From the NCBI RefSeq assembly GCF_003387475.1, contig NZ_QUNO01000023.1, positions 62,001 to 126,000 on the forward strand: DNA of 64,000 bases. Reading direction: 5' to 3'. The first letter of the stretch is position 1; every line of letters starts with the position of its first letter. Below the pieces are notes generated by a model that was given only the letters and a program-made list of their open reading frames with translations, was not told the origin of the DNA and ran no database searches. This DNA is from Kutzneria buriramensis. Lineage in GTDB: Bacteria; Actinomycetota; Actinomycetes; Mycobacteriales; Pseudonocardiaceae. Shown piece by piece: positions 54,580-63,935 of the stretch. A program made the translations under genes and the position numbers.

Positions 54580-56646
54580 TTACCTGGTCAACGCGACGTG
54601 CAGGATGAGGTTGTTCAGCCGGCCCGGGGTGTTGTTCTTGTCCCCGTTGGTGGTGGTCAGCCACAGGCCGCCGTCCGGCGCCGGCGCGACGGTGCGCAGC
54701 CGCCCGTAGGTGCCGCTGAAGAACGCCTGCTGCGACGGCAGCGAGCTGCCCGAGATGGGCATGCGCAGCATCTGCTGGCCGGTGAGTTCGGACATGAACA
54801 GGACGTCGCCGACGATGGCCAGGCCGCTCGGCGAATTGGCGCCGGTCGGCGCGAAGGTGCGTTTGGGCGGGATGAAGTTGGGGTTGTTGCAGGACCCGTC
54901 GTGGTCGTGGGTGCCCTCGCAGATCGGCCAGCCGTAGTTGCCGCCCTTGACGATGAGGTTGACCTCGTCCTGGGTGGAGTCGCCGAGCTCGCTCTCCCAG
55001 AGCCGGCCCTGCGAGTCCCAGGCGATGCCCTGCACGTTGCGGTGGCCGTAGCTCCAGACGTACTTGCCGGGGAACGGATTGTCCGACGGGACGCTGCCGT
55101 CCGGGTTGAGCCGCAGGAGTTTTCCGTTGAGGGAGTTGAGGTCCTGCGCGTTGGCGCCGTTCTGGGCGTCGCCGGTGGTGACGTAGAGCTTGCCGTCGGG
55201 GCCGAAGGCCAGCCGGCCGCCGTTGTGGTAGAGGTTGCGGGCGATGCCGGTCAGCAGCACCTGCTCGGCGCCGAGCGTCCCGTTGACGTACTGGAAGCGC
55301 ACGACCCGGTTGTCGGTGGGGGAGGTGTGCATGACGTAGAGCCAGTGGTCGGTGGTGAAGGTGGGGGCGACGGCGATGCCGAGCAGGCCACCCTCGCCGC
55401 CGGTGCCGGTGGCGTTGGGCACCTTGGCGACGACCGTCTTCTGCCCGCCGGCCGTGACGTGCACGATCTGGAAGGTGTCGCGCTCGGAGATCAGCGCGGT
55501 GCCGTCGGGCAGGAAGGTGAGGCCCCACGGGATGTCGGAGTCGGTGGTGATCTGGGTGACCTGCCCGGGATTGGTGCCGCCGCCACCGGTTCCGGCGGTT
55601 GTTGTCGCGGTCGCGGCGTTGCTGGGTGCGGAGACGTTCGCGGCCGCGTCACGCGCCTTGACGGTGAACGTGTAGTTGGTCGACGGGGCGAGGCCGTCGA
55701 TGGTGCCCGAGGTGGTGGTGAAGGAGCCGGCCTTGCTCGATCCGTTGTAGACGTCGTAGCCCACGACGCCCACGTTGTCGGTGGAGGCGTTCCACGCCAG
55801 CGAGACGGTGTTGGCCGTCGCGCCGGTCACGTGCAGGTTCCCCGGCGCGGTCGGCGGCGTCGTGTCGCTCGACGGCATCGTCTTGACGGGCACCTCGGCC
55901 GACGGCGGTGACACGTTGCCGTTGACGTCCTTGGCGAAGACGGTGAAGAAGTACTGGGTGTTAGGTGTCAGCCCGGTCGCGGTGTAGGTCGAGGCGCTCG
56001 GCGGCACGGTGGCGATCTGCGAGCCGTGTTGGTAGACGTCGTACTCCTTGATCGCGCCGCCGGTGCCGGGCGTGGACGGGTTCCAGGCCAGCGCGACGCT
56101 CGTGTCGGTCGCCGCGGTGCTGTGCAGGTTCGCCGGCGCGGTGGGGGACGCCGCGGAGGTCAGCGACCCGTAGACCTGGAACTCGAACAGCGAGTAGCCC
56201 CACTGCGTCGCGCGCTGCGTGCCGAGCATCCGCACGTAGCGTCCGGACGCGGCCAGCGCCGTCAGCGTCTCGGTGCCGCCCTTGCCGGCCATGGTGGTGT
56301 AGACGCTGTTCCACGTCAGATTGTCCGAGGACACCTGGATCTGGTACGCCGTGGCGTAGGCCGCCTCCCACACCAGCTTCACCTGGTCGACCTGCGCGAT
56401 GGCGCCGAGGTCGACGCTGATCCACTGCGGGTCGCTGAAGGACGACGACCAGCGGGTGCCCGCGTTCCCGTCGACCGCGTTGGAGGCCGGGAAGGTGCTG
56501 TTCTCCACGGACGAGGCCGCCGCCGGTTTGCCTTGGGACAAAAGGGAATCGGCGTGCGGTGTCGCGGACGCGGCGGCCGGGGCGAGCCCGACGGCCAGCG
56601 CAGCGGCGACCGTCACGGCCAGTCGAAGCCTGCTCAACTGGGGCAC
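54580..56646 (-). CDS. Secreted discoidin-FN3-FN3-glucose/sorbosone dehydrogenase-like protein
   Basis: 688 residues from the GTG at 56646, selected for its AGGAGGAACA site; the frame runs on to 56865 without one. Signal peptide (cleavage after ASA, residue 28), an F5/8-type C (discoidin) domain (35-170), two fibronectin-III domains (about 180-270 and 285-375) and a six-bladed PQQ-type sugar dehydrogenase propeller (390-688) with GPDGKLYVTTGDA, YGHRNVQGIAWD and GNYGWPICEG. It probably oxidises sugars at the cell surface or on polymers bound by the discoidin part. LacI-type operators lie upstream. Confidence 0.88.
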   Translation of the reverse strand: MPQLSRLRLAVTVAAALAVGLAPAAASATPHADSLLSQGKPAAASSVENSTFPASNAVDGNAGTRWSSSFSDPQWISVDLGAIAQVDQVKLVWEAAYATAYQIQVSSDNLTWNSVYTTMAGKGGTETLTALAASGRYVRMLGTQRATQWGYSLFEFQVYGSLTSAASPTAPANLHSTAATDTSVALAWNPSTPGTGGAIKEYDVYQHGSQIATVPPSASTYTATGLTPNTQYFFTVFAKDVNGNVSPPSAEVPVKTMPSSDTTPPTAPGNLHVTGATANTVSLAWNASTDNVGVVGYDVYNGSSKAGSFTTTSGTIDGLAPSTNYTFTVKARDAAANVSAPSNAATATTTAGTGGGGTNPGQVTQITTDSDIPWGLTFLPDGTALISERDTFQIVHVTAGGQKTVVAKVPNATGTGGEGGLLGIAVAPTFTTDHWLYVMHTSPTDNRVVRFQYVNGTLGAEQVLLTGIARNLYHNGGRLAFGPDGKLYVTTGDAQNGANAQDLNSLNGKLLRLNPDGSVPSDNPFPGKYVWSYGHRNVQGIAWDSQGRLWESELGDSTQDEVNLIVKGGNYGWPICEGTHDHDGSCNNPNFIPPKRTFAPTGANSPSGLAIVGDVLFMSELTGQQMLRMPISGSSLPSQQAFFSGTYGRLRTVAPAPDGGLWLTTTNGDKNNTPGRLNNLILHVALTR

Positions 56647-56690
56647 TGTTCCTCCTATCGCTGGTGGGGCGTGGCGGCGGGATCGGGGGT

Positions 56691-56705
56691 GGGAGAGCGC
56701 TTTCC
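56691..56705. promoter_or_regulatory. LacI-type operator (GGGAGAGCGCTTTCC)
   Basis: An imperfect palindrome centred on AGCGCT, 45 nt upstream of the sugar dehydrogenase start, where a LacI/CebR-type repressor would block transcription. Confidence 0.55.
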
Positions 56706-56800
56706 GCAACGGTTCGAGTGGCGATCTTGTTGCTGCGTGGGAGTGTTGCGAACGACGGCGACGCCGTGCCACGAGAGGACCGAGCGGGTCGTGGGGCGGT

Positions 56801-56814
56801 TGGGAGCGCTTCCA
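56801..56814. promoter_or_regulatory. CebR-like operator (TGGGAGCGCTTCCA)
   Basis: Matches 13 of 14 bases of the CebR consensus TGGGAGCGCTCCCA known from Streptomyces cellulose regulation. It lies 155 nt upstream of the sugar dehydrogenase gene. No other feature is seen in the 56647-57417 gap. Confidence 0.6.
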
Positions 56815-57417
56815 TGCCGAGGTGGGGAGCGTAGCTTCACGGGCTGTTGCTTGTAAACAAGCCATTCCTGGCGTCGATCAAGTGTGGCGTGGACCCGGGC
56901 CGGCGATCATGACGAGTGCTCGGCGGCACGGGCCGGGACGTGCTGCGTCCGGCGGCGCGGCGACGCGCCCGATCGGACGTGACAACCTTGTCGGTCCTGG
57001 GCTTTCCGGGTGACGCGGCCACCGCGCTGGTGACGACTTGGGCCAAGTCATGTATTAAGTGTTTGCCCTGGTGAAAGTCCCGACGTGGGCGTTGCTCCAG
57101 CACGCGGCCGCCGAGGGTCGGGCTGGGCTTCGCCCCCGTCGGCGTGCGCGGGACGGTGGCTCCGCGCTGGTTCCGGAAGGGGGTGTCGCGATCGTCGCCA
57201 CCAATATGAGGATTCCTCTCTTGGCGGAACTGGTAACGTGAGTGCTCCATGCCTGCGCAAGGTGTGGACATCGGACCTCTTCTTGGGCGGATTCCTTGCC
57301 TCTGCGGCATTTCCGTCCGGTCGTGAGTCATCGTTTATATGTCAAGGGCAGGGCGGCGCGACCATGCGCGGGCTGGTGTCCAGGGAGTACAGTGCTGATG
57401 CGTCCGAACGGCGGGCT

Positions 57418-57433
57418 TGTGGTCCAGACCACA
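57418..57433. promoter_or_regulatory. DasR-like dre box
   Basis: TGTGGTCCAGACCACA is a near-perfect inverted repeat matching 13 of 16 bases of the dre consensus (AGTGGTCTAGACCACT type). It ends 8 nt before the ATG of the beta-propeller gene. In Streptomyces such boxes bind DasR, the GntR-type regulator of N-acetylglucosamine metabolism. Confidence 0.6.
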
Positions 57434-57441
57434 CTGTGAAC

Positions 57442-58809
57442 ATGCGGAAAGCGCTTTCAATCGGCGCCGTGCTCCTCGGCGCCCTCCTGTCAGTGAACGC
57501 TGTCTCGACCGCCGCGCCGAACGCCGTCCCGACGACGGCCGGCATCGGGCAGCAGGCCCGCCCGCTCGCACCGGGCGACTGGCCCACGTACCACAAGGAC
57601 AACGGCCGATCCGGCAACGCCACCGACCTCTCGCCGGTGTCGACGCTGTCCACGGCGTGGCACGCCACGCTGGACGGCGCCGTGTACGGCCAGCCACTCG
57701 TCATCGGCACGCAGGTGCTGGCCGCGACCGAGCACGACACCGTGTACTCGCTGGACGCGGCGACCGGCGCGGTGAAGTGGAAGACCAACCTCGGCGCACC
57801 CCAGCCGAAGTCGGGTCTGCCGTGCGGCGACATCGACCCGCTCGGCATCACCAGCACAATGGCCTACGACCAGGCCACCGGCCGGGTGTTCGCGCTGGCC
57901 GAGACCAACGGCGGCCACCACACCCTGGTCGGCATCAACGGCACCACCGGCGCGGTGGAGGTCCGGGTGGCCGCGGAGCCGCCGAAGGGCAGCCCGCTGG
58001 CCCACCAGCAGCGGTCCGCGCTCACCGTGCAGGCCGGCCGGGTCTACATCGCCTACGGCGGCCTGCTGGGCGACTGCTCGAACTACATCGGATCGGTGGT
58101 GTCCACCACCACCGACGGCAAGAACCCGCTCAGCTTCGCCATTCCGACCACACGGGAGGGCGGCATCTGGGCGCCGGGCGGCGCCGTGCTCGGCGGTGAC
58201 CGGCTGTACTACTCGGTGGGCAACAGCGCGGCCGGCGGCGGCGCCTACGACGGCGGCGACTCGGTCACGGCGCTGTCCACCGCCACCCTGGGCCGGCTGG
58301 ACTTCTTCGCCCCGTCGCAGTGGGCCAGTGACAACAACAGCGACCTGGACCTCGGCTCGGCCAGCCCGGCGATGGTCGGGTCGTTCGTCGTGATCACCGG
58401 CAAGCGCCCGACGACGTACGTGCTGCGCGCCAACCATCTCGGCGGCATCGGCGGGCAGGTCAAGACGGCGAATACGTGCAGCTCCTTCGGCGGCACGTCG
58501 GTGGTCGGCAACACGGTGTACCTGGCCTGCCACAGCGGCAGTGCGCAGGCCGTCACCATCGCCGCGGACGGCACTCCCACCGTGACGTGGACGGCCAAGC
58601 AGGCAGTGTTCGGATCGCCGACGGTCGGCGGCGGCGCGGTGTGGATCGTGTCCGGCAGCGGCGTCCTGTTCGCGTTGGACCAGACGACGGGGGCGGTGCG
58701 CTCGCAGATCTCGGTCGGCAGCGTGCCGCACTTCGTGTCGCCAACGCTGTCCGGTCAGCGGGCCTACGTCGGCACGATGAACGGCGTCGTCGCCGTCGGC
58801 GGCGCCTGA
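57442..58809 (+). CDS. Secreted PQQ-like beta-propeller protein
   Basis: 455 residues from the ATG at 57442; an in-frame GTG at 57436 and an open frame back to 57085 exist, but only this start begins a signal peptide (MRKALSIGAVLLGALLSV, cleavage after STAA). The mature part has repeated propeller blades (VYSLDAATGAVKWKT, FALDQTTGAVRSQ) typical of the PQQ-dehydrogenase/BamB-type fold. The residues that bind PQQ in true dehydrogenases are not evident, so it may be a binding protein. A dre box and a LacI-type palindrome (57447-57458) overlap its 5' end. Confidence 0.82.
   Translation: MRKALSIGAVLLGALLSVNAVSTAAPNAVPTTAGIGQQARPLAPGDWPTYHKDNGRSGNATDLSPVSTLSTAWHATLDGAVYGQPLVIGTQVLAATEHDTVYSLDAATGAVKWKTNLGAPQPKSGLPCGDIDPLGITSTMAYDQATGRVFALAETNGGHHTLVGINGTTGAVEVRVAAEPPKGSPLAHQQRSALTVQAGRVYIAYGGLLGDCSNYIGSVVSTTTDGKNPLSFAIPTTREGGIWAPGGAVLGGDRLYYSVGNSAAGGGAYDGGDSVTALSTATLGRLDFFAPSQWASDNNSDLDLGSASPAMVGSFVVITGKRPTTYVLRANHLGGIGGQVKTANTCSSFGGTSVVGNTVYLACHSGSAQAVTIAADGTPTVTWTAKQAVFGSPTVGGGAVWIVSGSGVLFALDQTTGAVRSQISVGSVPHFVSPTLSGQRAYVGTMNGVVAVGGA
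57447..57458. promoter_or_regulatory. Perfect LacI-type palindrome inside the 5' coding end
   Basis: GAAAGCGCTTTC, a 12-bp perfect palindrome overlapping codons 2-6 of the beta-propeller gene and 14 nt after the dre box. Its sequence class matches the operators at 56691 and 56801. Confidence 0.5.
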
Positions 58810-58819
58810 ACGCGGTTGA

Positions 58820-58860
58820 GCCGTGCGGTTCCCGGCCTCGCGAGCCGGGAACCGCACGGC
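58820..58860 (+). terminator. 17-bp perfect hairpin after the beta-propeller gene
   Basis: GCCGTGCGGTTCCCGGC and its complement around a 7-nt loop, 10 nt past the stop codon. No U-tract. Confidence 0.8.
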
Positions 58861-59043
58861 GTCAGTGTGCTTGCGGACGCGGAGTAGGGTGGGCGGCGCA
58901 GTGCCTAGGGTTCCGTCGCCGTTCGTCGGCGGGTCTGGTCCGAGCGGCACCATCAGCCACGAAGGGGCGTGGCTGTTCAGCTGACGGGACAAAAGCCTGG
59001 AGGCCTTCCCGGGTCCGCGCGGACCTCGGGGGAAGGCGCTCGG

Positions 59044-59901
59044 ATGAACGGCTTGGCCCTGGTGTTGGTGCTGTCGGCGGCGGTCGTGCACGCGGTCTGG
59101 AACCTGTCGGCGAAGCGCGTCGGCGACGGCGGCGCGCGGTTCGTCTTCCTGTACTACACGGTGTCGGCGCTGGTGTTCGGCCCGCCGGCGGTGATCCTGA
59201 TGTGCACGGAACGTCCACAATGGATGTGGCTGGTCGGGGCGCTGGGCACGGCGATCCTGCACGTGGCCTACGGAATCGTGCTGCAGCGGGGATACGCGGC
59301 CGGCGACCTCTCGGTGGTCTACCCGCTGGCCCGCGGCACCGGGCCGCTGTTGTCGGTGCTGGCGGCGGTGTTGTTCCTCGGCGAACACCCGGGCTGGCTC
59401 GGACTGGCCGGCGCCTTCCTGGTGATCACCGGCGTGCTGGTGATCAGCACCGGTAGGTCGAGCGCGTCGCCGGAACGTCGTCGGGCGGGCGTGTTCTACG
59501 GCGTGCTGACGGGCGTGGTGATCGCCGGCTACACGCTGTGGGACGCGCATTCCGTTACGGCGCTGGGGATTCCGCCGGTGATCTACTTCGGCCTCGGCGC
59601 GATTGCCCAGAGCGCGCTCATGGCGCCGTCGGCTCTGCGGGACCGGCCGGCGATCGCCGAGCTGTGGCGTGATCACCGGCGTGACGTGCTGATCGTCGGG
59701 CTGTTGTCGCCGCTGGGCTACCTCTTCGTCCTGTACGCCCTGCAGCTCGCCCCGGTGAGCCTGGTCGCCCCGGCCCGTGAACTGAGCATCGTGCTCGGCG
59801 GCTTCGCCGCCTGGCGAATCCTCGGCGAGGCGCAGGCGGTGCGCCGCATCGCGGGTTCACTGGTCGTCCTGGCGGGCATCGCGGCGATCGCGGTCGCTTA
59901 G
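59044..59901 (+). CDS. EamA/DMT-family membrane transporter
   Basis: 285 residues from the ATG at 59044 (GGAAGG upstream). About ten TM segments in two five-helix EamA repeats, with [20 protein letters not shown] ending helix 4 and the equivalent [11 protein letters not shown] in the second half. It probably exports small metabolites; substrate unknown. It overlaps the RNase HI gene tail to tail by 4 nt. Confidence 0.9.
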   Translation: MNGLALVLVLSAAVVHAVWNLSAKRVGDGGARFVFLYYTVSALVFGPPAVILMCTERPQWMWLVGALGTAILHVAYGIVLQRGYAAGDLSVVYPLARGTGPLLSVLAAVLFLGEHPGWLGLAGAFLVITGVLVISTGRSSASPERRRAGVFYGVLTGVVIAGYTLWDAHSVTALGIPPVIYFGLGAIAQSALMAPSALRDRPAIAELWRDHRRDVLIVGLLSPLGYLFVLYALQLAPVSLVAPARELSIVLGGFAAWRILGEAQAVRRIAGSLVVLAGIAAIAVA

Positions 59902-60356
59902 CTCCGAACCCCTTGGGCTTCCAGCGAACCCTTGACCGCCAACCGGTCCGCGCGCTCGTTCTCCGGGTGACCGGCGTGGCCCTTCACCCAGTGCCACTCC
60001 ACCTGGTGCGGGGCCATCGCGGTCTCCAGCCGCTGCCACAGGTCCGCGTTCTTCACCGGCTCGCGGTTGCTGGTGCGCCAGCCGTTGCTCTTCCAGCGCG
60101 GCAGCCAGCTCATCACGCCGTTGCGGACGTAGGTGCTGTCCGTGTAAACGAGCACGGTCGACGGCCGGGTCAGCGACTCCAGCGCCCGGATCGGCGCCAT
60201 CAGCTCCATCCGGTTGTTGGTGGTCTGCGCGGACTCGCTGCCGTAGAGCTCCTTCTCGTGGCGGCCGTACCGCAGCACCGCGCCCCAGCCGCCGGGGCCC
60301 GGGTTCGGGCTGCACGCGCCGTCGGTGTAGATCTCCACCGCATTCTGGTCCGCCAC
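59898..60356 (-). CDS. rnhA: Ribonuclease HI
   Basis: 152 residues from the GTG at 60356; a longer frame extends upstream only as a shadow. It hydrolyses the RNA strand of RNA:DNA hybrids. The DEDD active site is complete: D12 ([15 protein letters not shown]), E51 (NNRMELMAP), D73 (VYTDSTYV) and D137 (NERADRLA), with the KGHAGH loop. Length is normal. Confidence 0.95.
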   Translation of the reverse strand: MADQNAVEIYTDGACSPNPGPGGWGAVLRYGRHEKELYGSESAQTTNNRMELMAPIRALESLTRPSTVLVYTDSTYVRNGVMSWLPRWKSNGWRTSNREPVKNADLWQRLETAMAPHQVEWHWVKGHAGHPENERADRLAVKGSLEAQGVRS

Positions 60357-60373
60357 GCCGGTGACCTTACTGG

Positions 60374-60952
60374 TCAGGGCGCAGGCAGTTGCGTACCCGT
60401 CAGGGCCGCGTCGTCCAGCAGCGTCGACTGACCCGTGAGCGGTTCGGCCTCGGCGATCACCACCAGCGTGCCGTCGATCGCCGACCGATAGTGCTGGCCG
60501 GTGAGTCGAATGCCGCCCAGCGCCGTGATGTCGCCGGTGCCGTACGTGTCGTCGAGCTTTTGGAATGCGACGGCGTCGGCGGCCGAGCTCATTCGCACCC
60601 ACGCCACCGACAGTGCGAATGTGTTTCCCGATCGATCGACGAGTGTGTAGAGCGCCTCGGTCATGCCCGCACATGGTGTGCGTACGAAGAACTGCCGGAC
60701 CTGGTCGTGTGATTGGGCGACGCAGTCCGGATGCTGCGGCGCTGTCGCGTCCTGCTGTCGGACCGGCAGCCCGTGCCAGGTCGGATCGGTCGTCGTGGAC
60801 ACCAGTGTGGCATTGTGCATGCCGCCGTTGGCCGCGATCAGGCCGACCGCCAGCAGCGCGGCGACGACGATGCCCGCGCCGCCCTTGCCCTTGCGCGGCG
60901 TGAGCGGATAGACCGTGCCATCCGGCCGCGTGCGAAATTCTTGCTCCGGCAC
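60374..60952 (-). CDS. Single-TM anchored hypothetical protein
   Basis: 192 residues from the GTG at 60952 with GGGAGGG upstream. A short basic cytosolic part, one TM segment ([19 protein letters not shown], residues 27-45) and an extracytoplasmic domain with two cysteines (DCVAQ, TPCAGM) likely in a disulfide. It resembles other actinobacterial anchored proteins of unknown function. Upstream of rnhA on the same strand, 17 nt apart. Confidence 0.75.
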   Translation of the reverse strand: MPEQEFRTRPDGTVYPLTPRKGKGGAGIVVAALLAVGLIAANGGMHNATLVSTTTDPTWHGLPVRQQDATAPQHPDCVAQSHDQVRQFFVRTPCAGMTEALYTLVDRSGNTFALSVAWVRMSSAADAVAFQKLDDTYGTGDITALGGIRLTGQHYRSAIDGTLVVIAEAEPLTGQSTLLDDAALTGTQLPAP

Positions 60953-61073
60953 ATTCCCTCCCCAGACGCCGGAATTCTGTCCCGCGCGGCCGGGCCGGGG
61001 CGGCCGAATCGTATTCGGTCCACCCCGACGGAGCATTCTCTCCCTCATTTCCGGGTGTGGGAGGATGGATTTC

Positions 61074-61652
61074 ATGAAGTGGAGCCGGGGCGTTCACCAC
61101 CTCGAGGAGCTGGCCCGCCGGTGCGACACGCCGTCACCGGTGCCGATGCTGCCGGTCGTCGGGCTGTGGGCGTTCGGCGACATCCTCGGTGAGGCGGCGG
61201 ATCTCGACCGGGTTCAGGTCGCGCTGGTCGTCGACCTGCCCGTGGCGGACGTGCCGTGGCTGGACCTGCCGCGCGGCGCCCAGCACTGGTCGATGGCCAA
61301 GCAGCTGAAGGAGCCCCTGATCGGGTACTGGCGCTCGGCCGCCGGTCCGGTGTGGAACCACGCCATTTCGCGGCCCGCCCTCGTCTGGGATGCGTCGGGG
61401 GGAGTGCGCGAGGGCACCCTGGCCGCCCTTCGCGAGGGGCGCGGGGCTGAGGTGCGTGCCGACGCGCCCGCCGCGGAGGAGCTGCGAGCCCAGATCGAGG
61501 CGGAGCTCGCCGTCAGCCTGCGGGCGCTGCGGCAGCAGCATCGTGCGTACGACGACAAGCGGTGGCGGCCCGGCAAGCTGGAACCCTATGCGGATTCGTT
61601 GTGGCGGGCCGCCGACGGCTATCTGGATCTGCTCGACGCCGTCAGAGGTTGA
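61074..61652 (+). CDS. Conserved actinobacterial hypothetical protein (DUF7711-like)
   Basis: 192 residues. The ATG at 61074 ([16 protein letters not shown]) is preferred because GGGAGG lies 9 nt before it; the ATG at 61065 would overlap that site. Soluble, with a nucleotidyltransferase-like [10 protein letters not shown] ... VALVVDLPV start and a C-terminal helical half. Function unknown. It overlaps the convergent HEAT-repeat gene by 11 nt. Confidence 0.75.
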   Translation: MKWSRGVHHLEELARRCDTPSPVPMLPVVGLWAFGDILGEAADLDRVQVALVVDLPVADVPWLDLPRGAQHWSMAKQLKEPLIGYWRSAAGPVWNHAISRPALVWDASGGVREGTLAALREGRGAEVRADAPAAEELRAQIEAELAVSLRALRQQHRAYDDKRWRPGKLEPYADSLWRAADGYLDLLDAVRG

Positions 61653-62706
61653 GCCGGGCCAGCAGGCGGACGCCGGCCGCCCGCTCGTCCGGGTCGTCCG
61701 ACTCCGCCGCCTGGAGCGCGATGTCCAACGCCTCCGGCGTCGACGGGCCCTCCGCGAGGGCCGCCAACGCCGTCGCCCGGACGCTCGGGTTCGGGTCCTG
61801 CGCCGCCAGCACCAGCAGCCGATGCGTCACCGGTGTGGCTTCGCGCTGCGGTTCGGGCGCCAGCGCCAGCATCGCCGCCATCGCTTCCTCTCGCAGTTGC
61901 TCCACCACGTTTTCCGGCGCCGACTCCAGCTCCTTCGCCAACGCCAGCAGCGCCGGCATCGCGTCCGCCGCCCCCAGCCGCCGGACCGCCCGGCACGCCT
62001 CGATCCGGCGTTCCACCGACGGTGCCGCCAGCTCCGCGATCAGCCAGTCCACCGGCCGCTCGATCGGCTCCGGCCGCCGCTCCGTACGCCACTTCCGTTC
62101 CACCCCTAGGCGTTCCAGCTTCGGGCCGATCTCCCCGAGCAGGCGGAGGATCTCCGCGTGCGTGTACTGGTCCCAGTCGGACGTCTCCTCGCGCACCGCC
62201 ACCACGAAGGTCTGCAGCCGCGCCGCCACCGCCTCCAGGTCGCCCTCCTCGCGCTCCAGGTAGCCGACGATCGCGCGCTGCCAGTACCTCACCGGCGGCG
62301 CCAGCAGCGTCAGCAGGTAGGGCTGGAAGACGTCGTCCAGGAACCGCTCCATCGGCTCGCACCCGTACTCGCCGAGCAGCGGCCGCATCTCCGTCAGGGC
62401 GAACAACGCGTCGCTGATCGCGTAGCTCTCCTCCTCGTGGACCCCTTCGTCCATGCGCAGCTTCAGCCACCCCGCGATCGCCGGGGCGGTCCACATCCCC
62501 GCCCGCCCCTGCTTGCGCAGCCCGCCGATCGCCGTCCGCGCCGGCTTCCACCGCCGGGAATTCACCGACGCCAGCAGCGTTTCCGCCACCGCCGACGGGT
62601 ACACCGCCCGCAGCTGCGCCGCCGCCTCCCGCAGCCCCGCCACGTCCGCGCCCGGGAACGCCGCCTCGACACAGGCCTCGCCCACGACCGCCTTGCGCAT
62701 GAACAT
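61642..62706 (-). CDS. HEAT-repeat protein
   Basis: 354 residues from the ATG at 62706; a TTG at 62715 and an ATG at 62700 are alternatives. All-helical, with HEAT-like repeats in the C-terminal half ([52 protein letters not shown]). The N-terminal half is a helical domain with WTAPAIAGWLKLRM. A protein-interaction scaffold; no partner is evident. Confidence 0.75.
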   Translation of the reverse strand: MFMRKAVVGEACVEAAFPGADVAGLREAAAQLRAVYPSAVAETLLASVNSRRWKPARTAIGGLRKQGRAGMWTAPAIAGWLKLRMDEGVHEEESYAISDALFALTEMRPLLGEYGCEPMERFLDDVFQPYLLTLLAPPVRYWQRAIVGYLEREEGDLEAVAARLQTFVVAVREETSDWDQYTHAEILRLLGEIGPKLERLGVERKWRTERRPEPIERPVDWLIAELAAPSVERRIEACRAVRRLGAADAMPALLALAKELESAPENVVEQLREEAMAAMLALAPEPQREATPVTHRLLVLAAQDPNPSVRATALAALAEGPSTPEALDIALQAAESDDPDERAAGVRLLARLNL

Positions 62707-62792
62707 GCGCGCCAACCTAGACGATCACCCCAGCTTCGCCCGCACCCTTTCACACCGGCCGATGGTTCGGTTACGCGCTCACCTTGGGGCGA

Positions 62793-63344
62793 TCAGCGTC
62801 GACGGTAGAGATCCCGGAGCAGGGCGATCTCCGCGCCGTGGTGGATCAGTTCCCGGTGGATGTGCAGGACGAGCGCCGCCATCGGGTAGTCCGCGAACGG
62901 TCCCTCCGCCGGACCGCACGGCTGGCTCAGATCCGCCTTTCGCACCCCGTCGATCCAGGCCTGGTACACGGTGTCGAGCTGTGCGAGGGCCGTCTTCGCG
63001 TCGCCCGGGTACTCGTGGCTGTTGTAATCCATCGGCGGGCCGCCGAAATGCGACGCCACCCGCATGCCGAACACGCCGACCACGATGTGGCCGAGCCGCC
63101 AGGCGATCGTCGTGACCGGGGCCGGGTCGGGTTCGGGGTACTCCCAGTCGATGACGTACTCGCCGCCGCCCGCCGCCATCGACGTCTTGCCGGTGCCTCG
63201 CGGCCGTACGTTCCAGGCCCCGGCCACAGGTTCCCAGCGGTATTCGTCGTCGGTCAGGCCGTTGAGCCGTGGGCGCAGTTGGTTGTGCCAGTGCCACTCC
63301 GCCTGCTCCAGGAGCAGCTCTTTCCAGTCGAGATCGTTGGTCAC
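62793..63344 (-). CDS. DinB-family protein, copy 1
   Basis: 183 residues from a GTG at 63344. A four-helix DinB/YfiT-like bundle with histidines of the metal site (HWHN near residue 18, LGHIVVGV near 86, HIHRELIHHGAEIALLRDL near the end). Members include thiol-dependent transferases and hydrolases. Highly similar to the next copy. Confidence 0.88.
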   Translation of the reverse strand: MTNDLDWKELLLEQAEWHWHNQLRPRLNGLTDDEYRWEPVAGAWNVRPRGTGKTSMAAGGGEYVIDWEYPEPDPAPVTTIAWRLGHIVVGVFGMRVASHFGGPPMDYNSHEYPGDAKTALAQLDTVYQAWIDGVRKADLSQPCGPAEGPFADYPMAALVLHIHRELIHHGAEIALLRDLYRRR

Positions 63345-63374
63345 GCCGCCGACCCTAGGGTCAATTCCGGACGG

Positions 63375-63935
63375 TTACCGTCCTCGATCGGTGCTTCCCC
63401 GGTACAGGTCGCGGAGCAGGGCGATCTCCGCGCCGTGGTGGATCAGCTCCCGGTGGACGTGCAGCACCAGCGCCGCCATCGGGTAATCCTCGTCCATGCC
63501 CGTCCCCGGTCCGCACGGCCGGCTCAGATCCGACTTCCGTATCCCGTCGATCCACGCTTCGTACACGGTGTCGAGCTGCCGGAGGGCCGTCGCCGCGTCA
63601 CCCGGGTACTCGTGGCTCGCGTGACTCATCGGCGGGCCACCGAAAAGCAACGCCACCCGCATGCCGTAGACCCCCACCACCAGGTGCGCGATCCGCCAGG
63701 CGATCGTCGTGACCGGCGCCGGCTCCGGTGCCGGATACTCCCAGTCGAGGACGTGATCCCCGCTGCCCACCGCCGTCGCGCCGGTGCCTCGCGGCCGTAC
63801 GTTCCACGCGCCGTCCACGGGTTCCCAGCGGTATTCGTCGTCGGTCAGGCCGTTGAGCCGTGGGCGTAGTTGGTTGTGCCAGTGCCACTCCGCCTGTTCC
63901 AGGAGCAGCTCTTTCCAGTCGAGATCGTTGGTCAC
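63375..63935 (-). CDS. DinB-family protein, copy 2
   Basis: 186 residues from a GTG at 63935, 30 nt upstream of copy 1. The first 50 residues are almost identical to copy 1 (MTNDLDWKELLLEQAEWHWH), and the same metal-site histidines are kept. A recent tandem duplication. The last 65 bases of the window hold only its upstream region. Confidence 0.88.
   Translation of the reverse strand: MTNDLDWKELLLEQAEWHWHNQLRPRLNGLTDDEYRWEPVDGAWNVRPRGTGATAVGSGDHVLDWEYPAPEPAPVTTIAWRIAHLVVGVYGMRVALLFGGPPMSHASHEYPGDAATALRQLDTVYEAWIDGIRKSDLSRPCGPGTGMDEDYPMAALVLHVHRELIHHGAEIALLRDLYRGSTDRGR

Noticed and set aside
62158-63869. Plus-strand frames opposite the HEAT and DinB genes
   Set aside because: Antisense shadows; both minus-strand families are clear.
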